Assembly (NCBI GenBank): GCA_022925895.1
Contig: JAKSYS010000881.1
Coordinates: 806,001-870,000, forward strand
Direction of reading: 5' to 3'
Origin: Fragilaria crotonensis
Lineage: Eukaryota > Bacillariophyta > Fragilariophyceae > Fragilariales > Fragilariaceae
Length of the DNA: 64,000 nucleotides
Shown one piece after another: positions 54,741 to 64,000 of the stretch. The notes under the pieces are model-generated. The model did no database searches. It was given only the letters and a program-made list of their open reading frames with translations, and had not been told where the DNA came from. Position 1 is the first letter of the stretch. Each line of letters starts with the position of its first letter. Both the position numbers and the translations under genes were made by a program.

Positions 54741-56003
54741 ATGACAAAAGTGATTCTGGTTATTGGAGCCTGCGGACTTGACCGACTCTTGTCCGTTGCA
54801 TCCTTTCCCGAGGCTGACACCAAGGTTCGAACGACCGCCTACCATGAAATTGGCGGAGGCAATGCTGCCAATACGGCGCATACCATGGCCCTGTTGAAGG
54901 ATGCGACACTTTTGAGAGATGAGGGGATTGTAGTCAAATTGCTTTCAAAAATCGGAGATGATTCCATTGGCAGGCAACTAGCTTGGGAATTGCAACATGC
55001 TGGGGTTGATTTGACGTCGCCCCTGTTTCGGTATGGTCACCAAGGATCGACAACATCCTTTACGACCATCATAGTTTCCGACTCTGAGTTCACCAGAACG
55101 TGCATTCACACTCCTGGAACTTGTGGTCCATTGACACTTGATGATGTGAATGAGGTAGACATGGACCAAATTTTTCAGGATGTGGTTCATGTGCATTCCG
55201 ACTGCCGATACGCAGACGTTTCTTTGGTCTTGGCAAAAGAAGCCCGCAGCCGCGGTCTATCTATTTCCGTTGATCCCGAGAAGGATCGGATGCTGGCAGA
55301 GCAAGACGAATTGCTGGAGCTGGCAACAACTGTATTTCTGAATTCACATCAAATGCATGCCTACTTTAAACGGCGGACAGCTGCCCTAGAAGAGATCCAC
55401 GGTCGGACAGCCTTGCCAAAACACGAAGTGGAATCTCTCATAACAAACAGCGCCGTCGCGGATGCGATAACGAATAGCGTTCGTCCACCATTGTTCTATC
55501 TACGGTGGCACGGAGAGTCGCAGCTAGCCAAAGATTTTGTGATTACCAAGGGCTATTTGGGCGCGATCCATGTACAACCAAAATTGTTTCACGTCCTGGA
55601 TGCTACTATTTGCGAGCCTGATAAGGTCATTGTCCATGAAGAATCGAGTGGTTACCTAGAGATCAATTGCAGTCTGGCTGACGGTTCAGCTCTCTCTACG
55701 TATACATTAGCTGTCCAAACATGCGGAGTCCTGACGAATGTTACCATAGTCGACACGACTGGGGCTGGCGACGCATTTATAGCTGGGTACTTGTTAGTTT
55801 CGTTGTCGCCGGTTCGAGGGTCCACGACATCGTCATTGGCCTTGGAGTTTGGTAGCTGGGTGGCTGGCAAGAAATTACAAGAACCAGGAGCTCGATTAAA
55901 GCTTCCGGGAAGGTCACTCGTGGACGACGAACTTGGTCATTCACTATCTGAAGTTGAAAACAATCTGAAGAAGCTGTTGGGTGCATTTGGTGCAAAACTG
56001 TAA
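54741..56003 (+). CDS. PfkB-family sugar kinase
   Basis: A 420-residue ribokinase/PfkB-type kinase that phosphorylates a sugar or nucleoside with ATP. The N-terminal substrate motif is GGGNAANTAHTMALL, followed by LLSKIGDDSIGRQL. The C-terminal signature DTTGAGDAFIAGYLL holds the catalytic Asp (GAGD). An insertion of roughly 60 residues in the middle (about 215-290) and poor conservation of the substrate loop prevent naming the substrate. Ketohexokinase-like and unassigned PfkB kinases are the closest in layout. No targeting signal and no intron are seen. Confidence 0.87.
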   Translation: MTKVILVIGACGLDRLLSVASFPEADTKVRTTAYHEIGGGNAANTAHTMALLKDATLLRDEGIVVKLLSKIGDDSIGRQLAWELQHAGVDLTSPLFRYGHQGSTTSFTTIIVSDSEFTRTCIHTPGTCGPLTLDDVNEVDMDQIFQDVVHVHSDCRYADVSLVLAKEARSRGLSISVDPEKDRMLAEQDELLELATTVFLNSHQMHAYFKRRTAALEEIHGRTALPKHEVESLITNSAVADAITNSVRPPLFYLRWHGESQLAKDFVITKGYLGAIHVQPKLFHVLDATICEPDKVIVHEESSGYLEINCSLADGSALSTYTLAVQTCGVLTNVTIVDTTGAGDAFIAGYLLVSLSPVRGSTTSSLALEFGSWVAGKKLQEPGARLKLPGRSLVDDELGHSLSEVENNLKKLLGAFGAKL

Positions 56004-56584
56004 ATCGGCCGCACTTGTCAAGTGGCCTTTCAACCATGAGTCTTTGCTTTGCACGTGCACAGAAGTTCCCAGCAGGACTTCCCTCGTACTGACACCCATT
56101 TATGTCATGAGCACAGCCTCAAATACAGTTGCACCGTAGCCAATATTATAAACGGATTGATGAATGACGGACGATCCGCCTACCCGGTAGTCAGATTTTT
56201 CACTCTCTCGAGGTTGAAGTGCGGAGTCGATTTAGTCGATTATGCAGTCGTATGAGTCGATTTTTCAAATTTTTGTCATCTGCTCGTCTCGAACCTCGTC
56301 GTAGATTTGAATCGTTGCATCTTGGTCACCGTACTTCCAGTACTGTCGTACCCACGAAAACGATGGACTGCGTCGTAAAATCCGTTTATGTCCTCAATAT
56401 TTTTGAATTTTTGAAGGTGTTCGCACCTCCCTAGCACTCCGAATGTACGGACCCTTACTTTTGCGTGTATTCGCGACACAGTCCTACATCTTCAGCTCAG
56501 GCGGCAAAATTGAGCACGAAAACGCAAGGAAGGATCAACTCTAGCTCCACATTTTGCTCGTTTTCTTTCCAAGGGTCTTCAATC
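56004..56584. other. Spacer between PfkB kinase and the charged protein
   Basis: About 580 bases between two plus-strand genes. A short ATCGATTTAGTCGAT/TGAGTCGATTTT-like reiteration of AGTCGAT lies at 56222-56260. No gene is supported. Confidence 0.4.
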
Positions 56585-57763
56585 ATGACTTCGCCCGACG
56601 AAGACACCGACAACAGTTACTCATTCTTGGTCAACGTTGCCCTCGCTCCCTACAGTAAAATAGGGGCAAAGCCCCACGAAAATGCCGTCTACAACAGCAG
56701 CGTTCGATTTCAGGTTGTCGTCACGAAAGACGTCTTCGGTTCCGTAGCAAAAGCTGCTCGCAGGTTTGTGGAGGATGCTCCATCCAACATTTTTCTGGCA
56801 CCCATCATCAGCCGTGAGTTGGAAGACGCTACTGTTGCAAGTGCCGCGGTCGAGTTTGTTTACGGCGATGGCTACCGCACTTTTGTAGTGCGAAAGGATG
56901 GTCCAGAACCCAAATCGTTCAGACAAGTAGGAGTTCTCCTCTCCATTGGCGACGATGATGTGGAAGATCCCTCCACTTTGCCCATCCTCATGCCGGACGA
57001 CGACTTCTGGCAACATGTCATGAACACGTACGACCCTTACAGTGGTAAGGGCATTCCGACAGTGTTCATTCGAACATCTGAATTGCTTTTCCTGTACCCG
57101 GCAAATACCGAGCACCAATCGTCCATTGCGCTCACGGTCCCTACCAAGCGGGGGTTCTGGACGGGTCTTTCCTTTGATGGAGCGCGTGGCAAATATCCAA
57201 AAGAATTGCCCAAGGGAGCAACGCGCAAGCGAAAGCAGATAGACGAATCATCGGATGCTGCCAAAGAGGGAGGGAATGAAAAGAAAAAGGTCAAGATTGG
57301 TACGTGAATATCACATTATCTACACTGTCATGGGAGCTTCTGGTAGTCCACTCACTCTGCTCCGCAAATATTTCTGAAGATGCCAAGAAGGCCGTGGAGG
57401 AAGATTCCGACGACGAAGAACCAGAGGAAAAACCAAAGAAGAAGAAAACTCCGACGAAGAAAAAGACACCCAAGAAGGCAGAGAAGGAGGAAGTTGGTAC
57501 GTTACCTTGTCAGCTCCCGGGCTTTAGCTTGATATTTGATTTTTCACTGAATTTGATGCTACTATCTAGATGATGATGATGACGATGATTCCGATTCTGA
57601 GGAAGAGGAGAAACCACCGAAGAAGACTCCAGTCAAGAAGAAGGTACACAAGAAGGTGAAAGAAGTCGAAGATAGCGAAACTGAGGAAAAGGAAGGAAAG
57701 AAGAAAGCCAAGCGCAAGTCGACGGGCAGTTCCAAATCCAAGGGTTCAAAGGAAACGAAGTAA
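56585..57763 (+). CDS. Unknown protein with acidic/lysine-rich tail
   Basis: A 341-residue protein in three exons: 56585-57299, 57380-57496 and 57570-57763. Both introns (GTACGT...TGAAG and GTACGT...ATCTAG) lie in phase 1, and both acceptors complete a GAT codon. The N-terminal 220 residues form a compact domain I do not recognise (starting YSFLVNVALAPYSKIG, with FVYGDGYRTFVVRKDG and TVFIRTSELLFLYPA). The tail is highly charged, with alternating acidic (DSDDEEPEE, DDDDDDSDSEEEE) and lysine-rich (KKKKTPTKKKTPKKAEKE) blocks, typical of nucleolar or chromatin proteins and histone chaperones. The tail blocks coincide with exons 2 and 3. Nuclear localisation is likely; function is unknown. Confidence 0.78.
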
Positions 57764-58929
57764 GGGGAGCTTCATTTCCATTTTCTGTATGTGGTTTGAT
57801 CGCGCTACTGACCTGGGACAGCTTAGCATCAATGTTATGAAACAATCTATTTAGACGTGTATCAGCATCTGTACCGAGGAGGTCTAATAGACCAATCGGT
57901 TGCATTTGTGTTTCCATACTACAACATCCTGAATGCGGAAAGATTTCTGCGTGAAGCGGATCTTTGCCTCAGGAATGTCATGATATTTCCCTGCAATGGG
58001 GGCCCATGGATTCTACTGGATCTATCTATGAAGTTGGCCAGATGGAGGGAAGAAGCTCCAAAGACTCGCAACCCTTCGCGTGTCGAGGTTTAAGGGGTTG
58101 ATCCTTGGAGCACGACGAAGAAACCTAACCCAGGGGTCGGAGGCGATTTTATCAGCAATCCCAATTCTGTGGGGCATCTTTTCAGATCTCCCGTATGTAC
58201 GGCTGGTATGCAAGGAAAGACGTACCAATGAGCATGCTCTCCCTATGTTACTGTCTTACTGGAGTACTGTATAACCGTAGGTAGTAAGTGTAACGGTCAG
58301 TACTGTGACGTCATCCTTGACGTCATTTCCTTGCTCGTACTGTACCTGGTACTGGTATGATACGAGGACTCTACTCTACCGGTAGTGTAGACTCGAGAAT
58401 CTGTGCATGCTCCGTGTATGCATTAACGCAGACGGAAGCAGGCTTTCTTGCTTGGTGCACACAGGTAGCGCGAACTGAACCACCTTCTCATCAGCAACAC
58501 ACTCGCCAGTCGCAAGTCGCAAGTAGATCAAAGCAGAGTTTTGGAAATGGGAAAGGTTGGTAATGCTGCATAGAAATATGTATATGCCCCTTCGTTAGTT
58601 CACGAAGAGTTCACTGCAAGGACAACTCCGCGAGGCACGATTCATCGTACGACATGAAGATTTGTTTTCGGGGCAGAACAATATCAACATCAGACAGGAG
58701 CAGGGAAAGGTTCTCAAACTAGATTTCGCCCCTTCGTCAATTCAAGAAGGAGCTGGAGCGAGCGAAGGTGTCAGCAGTGCATATTCGATCAACCACAAAG
58801 GGAAGCTCACAGTCCTGACAAGAAACTTTTGTCGCGACACGAGCACACCAATAAAACTGCCATCTGTAAAGCGGAGTTGCTCGAGAAGCGGATTTTCCTC
58901 AAGTTGCAAGGCGTATTCTCACGGTGACC
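57764..58929. other. Spacer before the beta-helix gene
   Basis: About 1.17 kb with no supportable gene. GTAC words occur at 58250-58380. A short AGTCGCA duplication lies near 58508. The open stretch 57857-58093 lacks homology I can name. Confidence 0.45.
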
Positions 58930-60846
58930 ATGGATGAACCAAATCCACCAATTTGGCCGGACAGCGTCAAGTTGTTTCGTCCCACGGATGATAAAGAATC
59001 GGTAAAGACAATTTTGAAAGGAACAGAAGATTCTTGGAACGAAGAGCATGGCTGTTACACTTCTGATCATCATTTTTCCAAACGTCGACTTGCTCTCTTG
59101 TTCGCCCCCGGAGACTACAGTGGCATCAATGTTGAAGTTGGATACTATGTGCAGATCCTAGGTCTTGGTACACAACCTGATCAAGTGCGATTTCTCGACT
59201 GTGACCTCGGTCCGCATGTACCAGCCCTCAACAAGCACCTCCCGAAACACGTCGGAAGCTTGGACACCTTCTGGAGAAGTGCGGAGAACTTTAGCACCCT
59301 CCCCAGGACACGGAAAATGCTCTGGGCTGTCAGCCAAGCGTCTCCCCTCCGTCGTGTTCAGGTTGAATGTGACCATCACCTATTTGATCAGGGGTATGCA
59401 AGTGGCGGTTTCATGGCCAACTGTCACGTCAAAGGAAAAACAGATTTTGGAGGACAGCAGCAGTGGCTTAGTCGGAATTGTCATTTTGGTGGGAGTGTCG
59501 AGGGTGGGGCTTGGAGCCTTGTTTTTGTCGGCTGCTCAGGAAACATCCCTGCGGAACGCTTGGGAAGTGATGAACATGCGTCGATATCCATTGAACGAGA
59601 GACTCCGGTTCTGGTTGAAAAGCCGTACATTGCCATGAAGGACGACGGGAAATGCTATGAGTTGCGAGTTCCAGGTGTATTAAGAGAGGACAATCTGCCT
59701 GGACCTTGTTTTGATCACGCGAAGGAGCAAATTCATGATTTTTCACGTGTCTTCGTCGCGAAAGCAGACGAGGCGGATGTGGCGACCAAGATACAAATGG
59801 CTTTGGACGACAGGAAGCATGTTGTCCTTGCTCCAGGAATCTTTGCGCTTGACAACACACTGCACATCCGTCATGACAATCAAGTCGTGCTCGGCATTGG
59901 ACTTGCTACCCTCACAGGGCCATCAAATGGCTTACCTTGCATTGCTGTGTGCTCTAACACCTGCGGAGTGCGTATTGCCGGTATCATGTTGGAAGCATCG
60001 AAACGAATTGGTGCACCAGGGTCATCTTCGTTGCTCGAATGGGGGTCTGCTGGTGACAAGGACGTAGGCGATCCCGACAATCCAGGTGGTTTGTTCGATG
60101 TTTTCTGTCGAGTCGGAGGAGACACCGACGGAGATCGACCTAGTTATTACATCGATTGCATAATGAGAATTCACTCCGGAAACGTGATTGGCGACAATCT
60201 CTGGATTTGGAGAGCAGATCATGCCAAACTCATGCAGGGTGAGAAACCGAACTTTGAACCGATTCCTGCGTATCACCAAACCGAGGAAGATGAATATCGA
60301 GTCCGGAATGGAATTCACGTGTCTGGAAGTGACGTGATCATCTATGGGCTGGCGGTCGAGCATGCCAACGAACACCAGGCTGTGTGGAGTGGCGAGCGAG
60401 GTCAAGTCTTCTTCTATCAATGTGAATTGCCTTATGATGTGTCTCAGGCATCCTTTGGCGACAAGGACTACGTTGGATACTTCATTGAAGACCACGTTGA
60501 AAATCACAAGGTTGTTGCACCGGGAGTATACTCTAACTTCCGAAACGCAAGAGTAGCAGTCAAAAATGCCGTGAAACATCCGAAACGAAACACCATCTAC
60601 TGCGCGAATCCTTTTACAGTTCACCTCGATAACAACGGGTGTATCGTGTCAGTTGTGAATGGAAGAGGGATGCCCGCTCTCAAGCAGGGCCTCCCTTCGA
60701 GAGTGGACTCTGATGTGCGAGTGAACGAGAGGGACGATGAGCTGGAGGATGAGAGTAGCTCGATGATTGGAAGTGTGAATCGAGCCAGGAATCAGAATGC
60801 GAAGAAATTGAAGCGCTGCAAAGACGAGATAAATGCGAATGAATGA
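58930..60846 (+). CDS. Right-handed beta-helix (pectate-lyase-fold) protein
   Basis: A 638-residue single-exon protein. It has repeated short beta-strand segments with Gly/Asn turns (ADVATKIQMAL...KHVVLAPGIFALDNTLHI, VVLGIGLATLTGPSNG, GVRIAGIMLEAS, ...GDNLWIWRADHA, NGIHVSGSDVIIYGLAVEHANEHQAVWSG), the pattern of a parallel beta-helix as in pectate-lyase-3/GH55-like proteins. The middle block FMANCHVKGKTDF...QQQWLSRNCHFGG recalls a family of bacterial and fungal proteins, often labelled adenylyl cyclase or beta-1,3-glucanase-like; this is recollection, not a search. No signal peptide follows the ATG at 58930. The C-terminal 60 residues are charged and probably disordered. A role on polysaccharide is possible but unproven. 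Confidence 0.75.
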   Translation: MDEPNPPIWPDSVKLFRPTDDKESVKTILKGTEDSWNEEHGCYTSDHHFSKRRLALLFAPGDYSGINVEVGYYVQILGLGTQPDQVRFLDCDLGPHVPALNKHLPKHVGSLDTFWRSAENFSTLPRTRKMLWAVSQASPLRRVQVECDHHLFDQGYASGGFMANCHVKGKTDFGGQQQWLSRNCHFGGSVEGGAWSLVFVGCSGNIPAERLGSDEHASISIERETPVLVEKPYIAMKDDGKCYELRVPGVLREDNLPGPCFDHAKEQIHDFSRVFVAKADEADVATKIQMALDDRKHVVLAPGIFALDNTLHIRHDNQVVLGIGLATLTGPSNGLPCIAVCSNTCGVRIAGIMLEASKRIGAPGSSSLLEWGSAGDKDVGDPDNPGGLFDVFCRVGGDTDGDRPSYYIDCIMRIHSGNVIGDNLWIWRADHAKLMQGEKPNFEPIPAYHQTEEDEYRVRNGIHVSGSDVIIYGLAVEHANEHQAVWSGERGQVFFYQCELPYDVSQASFGDKDYVGYFIEDHVENHKVVAPGVYSNFRNARVAVKNAVKHPKRNTIYCANPFTVHLDNNGCIVSVVNGRGMPALKQGLPSRVDSDVRVNERDDELEDESSSMIGSVNRARNQNAKKLKRCKDEINANE

Positions 60847-61450
60847 TGGCGATGCAATAATCAGAAGCGGAAAGAGAACAATAGGACCGAGGGAGGAACA
60901 ACAACGTTGACCAATGACGTACAATATCAGTCCCAGTGCGAATCGCGCAAAACATCAAATGGACTGAGCAGCAAATGAGAACGAAACCAAACAACTTCCT
61001 AGGGTAGGTTATAGTCTGTGATTTAGTGAAAGCAATTCAAGTACGACTACGATCGGTATCGACGCTCGGAGCCCTCAAACCTCTGACGCTTACAATATTT
61101 GCTGTTGCTTGCAGACTTAATGTTTTCATCGTAATAGAATTGTGAAACTAATTTGACTGGGAATTCCTTCATCGTTGTGCCTTTATGCATGCAGTGCGTC
61201 GTATCGCAATTTGGAAGATAGGTTGGTAGGATTACTTGCGCTCCGCAACATCGTAACCACTACTGGGGATTTCATGGTGTTGGTTCGTTTCTCATTACCG
61301 GATCCCACCTGGGTTGTCCAGTCATCTCGGCATTCAAGACTCGTTTCTCATCTGTGAAAACAAGTTTCCTCTGTATACCGACTAGAATATATGGATTACG
61401 ACGTACAAGTGCAAATTGAAAAACTACACTGCTATGCTAAAAACTAAAAG
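60847..61450. other. Convergent spacer
   Basis: About 600 bases between two convergent stop codons. It has no gene, no clear terminator hairpin and no repeat that I can support. Confidence 0.45.
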
Positions 61451-63535
61451 CTATGATCCCGTATCACACCGTATTTTCGACACTTTTCCCGATCCGACTC
61501 CGTTCACTTCAGTATTATGCCTTTTGCTCCTTCCTTGAACAACCTGAGCCTTCTCCCCATTCTTTCCAATGAGGTTTGAGCTTCCATTCGTCGCCTCTTT
61601 CTTCACTTCTTCAACGCTTTTCACTGTCTTATCCTCGTCCTCTGCGGTCCCTCTGACCTCCGCAGCACTAACACAATCCGATGGAGCATCTTCCGGTGCA
61701 CCTTGCCGAACATGTGTACGTTCCTCCGGAGGCTTTTCTCGCAAGGCTTGACTCGCCTTCTCAGCTGCGCGTTTATCACCGATATCGACCCATTTGTTTG
61801 TAACGCCATCCTTTCTCAGGAACCGCCCCGGTGGGTCGCTGTTTCGGATTGCCTTAACTATCATTCGAGCCACAGCTGGCTTGTTGACTTTCACGGCACG
61901 GACATAGTCGGGACGGTGTAAAGCTACAACATCGCGGAAGCGTTTGTTGCCCTTATGATGATTGGTAAGGCCACCTCTTCCGCACAGAATGTCATTTTCT
62001 GTGACCAAAATATCTCCATTTTCATCGACCGGCCCGGACGGCGGGGGAGGGTCGATCGATACGCGCGTATTTACCGTTTTTTCACCGACGAGATCAAGGC
62101 GAATCGCTGGTTCTCCGAGTGACTTGTTGCCATCACGTTGGTTGTGTGCATCATCCTTCGCCTGAGTCGTACCAGTCATGGATCCATCGCACTTGTCATT
62201 GCCAACGCCTCCCATTCCATCAACGGATTGAGTGGTCACGAATTGTGCTGGCACCAGCAGCTTGAAGGTGGTTGGATCTAAACAATCGCCAATCTGACCA
62301 CCCCCGTCTTTGCTCAGACGAATGCGAGTAGCTTGTGCTTCGCTTAGAGCCTGCTCCAGCAGTCGTTTTCGAACATCCGTCTCTGATGTCCCTGCTACCA
62401 TGCCATTCTTTTCCGCCTGTGTTCTTTCTCGGAGTGCTTGTGATGTCTTTTCGGCCGCATGACGATTACCGACGTCGTACCACATCAAGTCAGTAGGATT
62501 GCGCTTCATGAATCTTCCTGGTGGGTCGCTTCCTCGAATGGCTGCAACAATTCGACGGGCAACATTCGGCTTTTCAATCTTGGCGGCGCGAACGTAGTCC
62601 GGCCGATGCAGGGAAATAATGTCGCGAAATCGCTTGTTACCGGCGTGACTGTTGGTCATTCCCCCGCGACCAAACAAAACATCGAATTCGGTGGGCTCCG
62701 CCACTGGTGTCGTTGATGGCTGGGAGAAATCTTGAAATTGAGAAAGGTCAGCAATCCCGATGGAAGGAATAAGGGATTTGAGGTCGTCGGCGGTGGCAAA
62801 AGTTGCGCCTGATGACTTGGAAAGCAGGGCATCAACAACGTATCCCAAGACAAATTCAGCCGACTCCTTATCATCGAGGACAGTCCAACCGCCGTGATCT
62901 ATTCGGCGCATGAAGCGTGCTTGCTGCGTTCCGTTCGCGACATTCTTTGTTTGCCTGAGAGCTAGGATAGTCGCTTTGACTCGAGTCGAAGGCGGCGCCA
63001 TGATAGTGACAACGCCATCATCTATGTATTTTTTGACAAAGTCATGAAATCTCATGTTTCCATAGCTTCGCTGATCAACAGGGATCACCACGTCGTAGTC
63101 ACCAGGTCGATTCGTATCCAACTGAGGTTTCTCTTCGATCTTTCCATCCGCTTTACTACCACTTTTAGCTTCCCCAGCTTCTTCCAGTTCCTCTATAGGT
63201 GACCCAATCGCCTCAACTAGCATCGATTTGACAAAACATGATGCATCATCATCGCTCGCTACGACCGACGACACCCCTGCAACCTTGACAAACATTCCCT
63301 TGCCGTTGAGACAGCTCACCCCCTCTAGCCCATTCTGCATTAACATGACAAGGCGCTGACAAGTCTCGTCAAGAGTGCCTTCCTGGACGTAGCCTAGCTG
63401 ACGATGAAGTGCCAGGAAATCGCACAGCAATCGATTTGCGAACCTGGTATTCGAATGATCGCCGACTATGACATCCCGCTCAGTCGCATGGTACTCTGCA
63501 GTAGGCCCATCCTGGGTGACTACTGTAGAAGCCAT
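61451..63535 (-). CDS. Protein with two clear and two degenerate DUF6824-type domains
   Basis: A 694-residue single-exon protein. Two near-identical domains are obvious: residues about 290-385 (DVLFGRGGMTNSHAGNKRFRD...HRPDYVRA...VARRIVAAIRGSDPPGRF...WYDVGNRHAAEKTSQALRER) and about 520-610 (NDILCGRGGLTNHHKGNKRF...WVDIGDKRAAEKASQALREK). This is the domain known as DUF6824, common in diatoms. Two more regions follow the same order of motifs without the glycine loop: residues about 19-115 (RDVIVGDHSNTRFANRLLCDFLALHR...) and 147-240 (YDVVIPVDQRSYGNMRFHDFV...ARFMRRIDHGGWTVLDDKES...). The protein is acidic with low-complexity linkers and no signal or membrane segment. Its function is unknown. A DNA-binding or regulatory role has been suspected for the family but cannot be shown here. 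Confidence 0.88.
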   Translation of the reverse strand: MASTVVTQDGPTAEYHATERDVIVGDHSNTRFANRLLCDFLALHRQLGYVQEGTLDETCQRLVMLMQNGLEGVSCLNGKGMFVKVAGVSSVVASDDDASCFVKSMLVEAIGSPIEELEEAGEAKSGSKADGKIEEKPQLDTNRPGDYDVVIPVDQRSYGNMRFHDFVKKYIDDGVVTIMAPPSTRVKATILALRQTKNVANGTQQARFMRRIDHGGWTVLDDKESAEFVLGYVVDALLSKSSGATFATADDLKSLIPSIGIADLSQFQDFSQPSTTPVAEPTEFDVLFGRGGMTNSHAGNKRFRDIISLHRPDYVRAAKIEKPNVARRIVAAIRGSDPPGRFMKRNPTDLMWYDVGNRHAAEKTSQALRERTQAEKNGMVAGTSETDVRKRLLEQALSEAQATRIRLSKDGGGQIGDCLDPTTFKLLVPAQFVTTQSVDGMGGVGNDKCDGSMTGTTQAKDDAHNQRDGNKSLGEPAIRLDLVGEKTVNTRVSIDPPPPSGPVDENGDILVTENDILCGRGGLTNHHKGNKRFRDVVALHRPDYVRAVKVNKPAVARMIVKAIRNSDPPGRFLRKDGVTNKWVDIGDKRAAEKASQALREKPPEERTHVRQGAPEDAPSDCVSAAEVRGTAEDEDKTVKSVEEVKKEATNGSSNLIGKNGEKAQVVQGRSKRHNTEVNGVGSGKVSKIRCDTGS

Positions 63536-64000
63536 GGTGACGGTGATGAGAAAAAGCTACAACAGTCAGGAAGGAGGCATATCCTGTGAGTTGATATGTC
63601 TCAGTCACGGATTCGAGGAAAGAGTGTCACAAAGTCACAAACCAGCACTTGCGACTTGCGACTTGCGACTACAGTAGCAGAGACTTGAAAACGAATTGAT
63701 TCACGAGGAAAATATCTGAATTTGTACGACACACATCACGTGCGGGGACAAAGTTTCATTTTCACTATCCAACCCCAAAGTCGTTCTCCAAAGAGAACGC
63801 GATGCCATCGTGGACCAACATCGCCTTACCTTGCTCTGCAGTGCCGTTCTTAACGAAGCGAAGTCGCCAGCAGCATTTAAGAGACCGCTCCCTGAGACCT
63901 TGACTTGCTTTGAATCCGGTCACGAGGTCGTCGCGATTCGTGATTGGTTCTATTCATATACCGAAATAGACGTACGAGTACATGTCGAGAAATATATATT
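63536..64000. other. Upstream region of the DUF6824 gene
   Basis: The final 465 bases hold the promoter side of the minus-strand DUF6824 gene and then unassigned sequence to the window edge. The heptamer ACTTGCG is repeated three times at 63647-63670. No gene is seen. Confidence 0.45.
63647..63670 (+). repeat. (ACTTGCG)3 heptamer repeat
   Basis: Three tandem copies of ACTTGCG plus a partial fourth. It lies about 110 bp upstream of the DUF6824 protein start codon. Confidence 0.9.

Noticed and set aside
1-64000. tRNA and rRNA genes
   Set aside because: I looked for T-loop words such as GGTTCGAATCC with matching acceptor stems and found none I could support by eye.

Overview
The window reads as nuclear DNA of a diatom, probably a raphid pennate. 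The main clues are a protein built from the DUF6824-type domain known from diatoms (61451-63535), a plastid-type presequence with an A|F cleavage context on an AAA+ ATPase, short GT-AG introns (mostly 70-220 nt) in otherwise compact genes, and typical eukaryotic housekeeping genes. The genus is not determinable from the sequence alone. Family assignments rest on motifs I recognise by eye; no database search was run.

Layout. 1-2.3 kb: a decayed Crypton-type tyrosine-recombinase transposon whose C-terminus carries a GCR1-like DNA-binding domain. 2.6-4.2 kb: ArfGAP (-). 4.2-7.3 kb: gene-free, with a 29-bp minisatellite. 7.3-9.7 kb: plastid-targeted AAA+ ATPase (+). 10.2-12.3 kb: TTLL12-like protein (+). 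12.4-14.9 kb: cytosolic HSP90 (-). 15.4-18.4 kb: deleted, decayed copy (B) of a DDE transposon. 18.6-21.4 kb: organelle-type UvrD/SRS2-like helicase (+), followed by a small convergent unknown gene. 21.9-22.4 kb: G-rich fold-back repeat. 22.6-26.2 kb: intact copy (A) of the same DDE transposon. 26.2-27.7 kb: a second, non-coding TIR element abutting A. 27.7-28.5 kb: fragment (C) of the DDE family. 29.0-32.4 kb: six-PAS hybrid histidine kinase (+). 32.5-35.4 kb: PPR-like protein (-). 36.0-37.3 kb: CRAL-TRIO protein (+). 37.6-38.9 kb: cystathionine gamma-lyase-like enzyme (+). 40.1-42.2 kb: membrane-anchored metallo-beta-lactamase-fold protein (-). 43.6-44.3 kb: PPC decarboxylase (+). 45.0-46.6 kb: SAM-RBR ubiquitin ligase (+) with an in-frame TGA. 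47.4-48.3 kb: CDK7-like kinase (+), convergent with symplekin (-, 48.3-52.5 kb). 54.7-56.0 kb: PfkB kinase. 56.6-57.8 kb: charged unknown protein. 58.9-60.8 kb: beta-helix protein. 61.5-63.5 kb: protein with two clear and two degenerate DUF6824-type domains (-).

The host genes are mostly housekeeping: membrane traffic (ArfGAP, CRAL-TRIO), protein folding and turnover (HSP90, RBR), mRNA production (CDK7, symplekin), CoA and sulfur amino-acid metabolism, organelle RNA/DNA maintenance (PPR, helicase), and signalling (PAS kinase). No operon-like pathway cluster is visible. The most notable accessory content is the three-copy TA-flanked DDE transposon family between 15 and 28.5 kb, whose transposase has SAP-like helices inserted inside the catalytic core. 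Several conserved host genes carry a single-base frame break, often in a homopolymer, which suggests assembly errors or a decaying haplotype. Spacers are rich in GTAC-centred words and in 7-bp tandem repeats of varied sequence.
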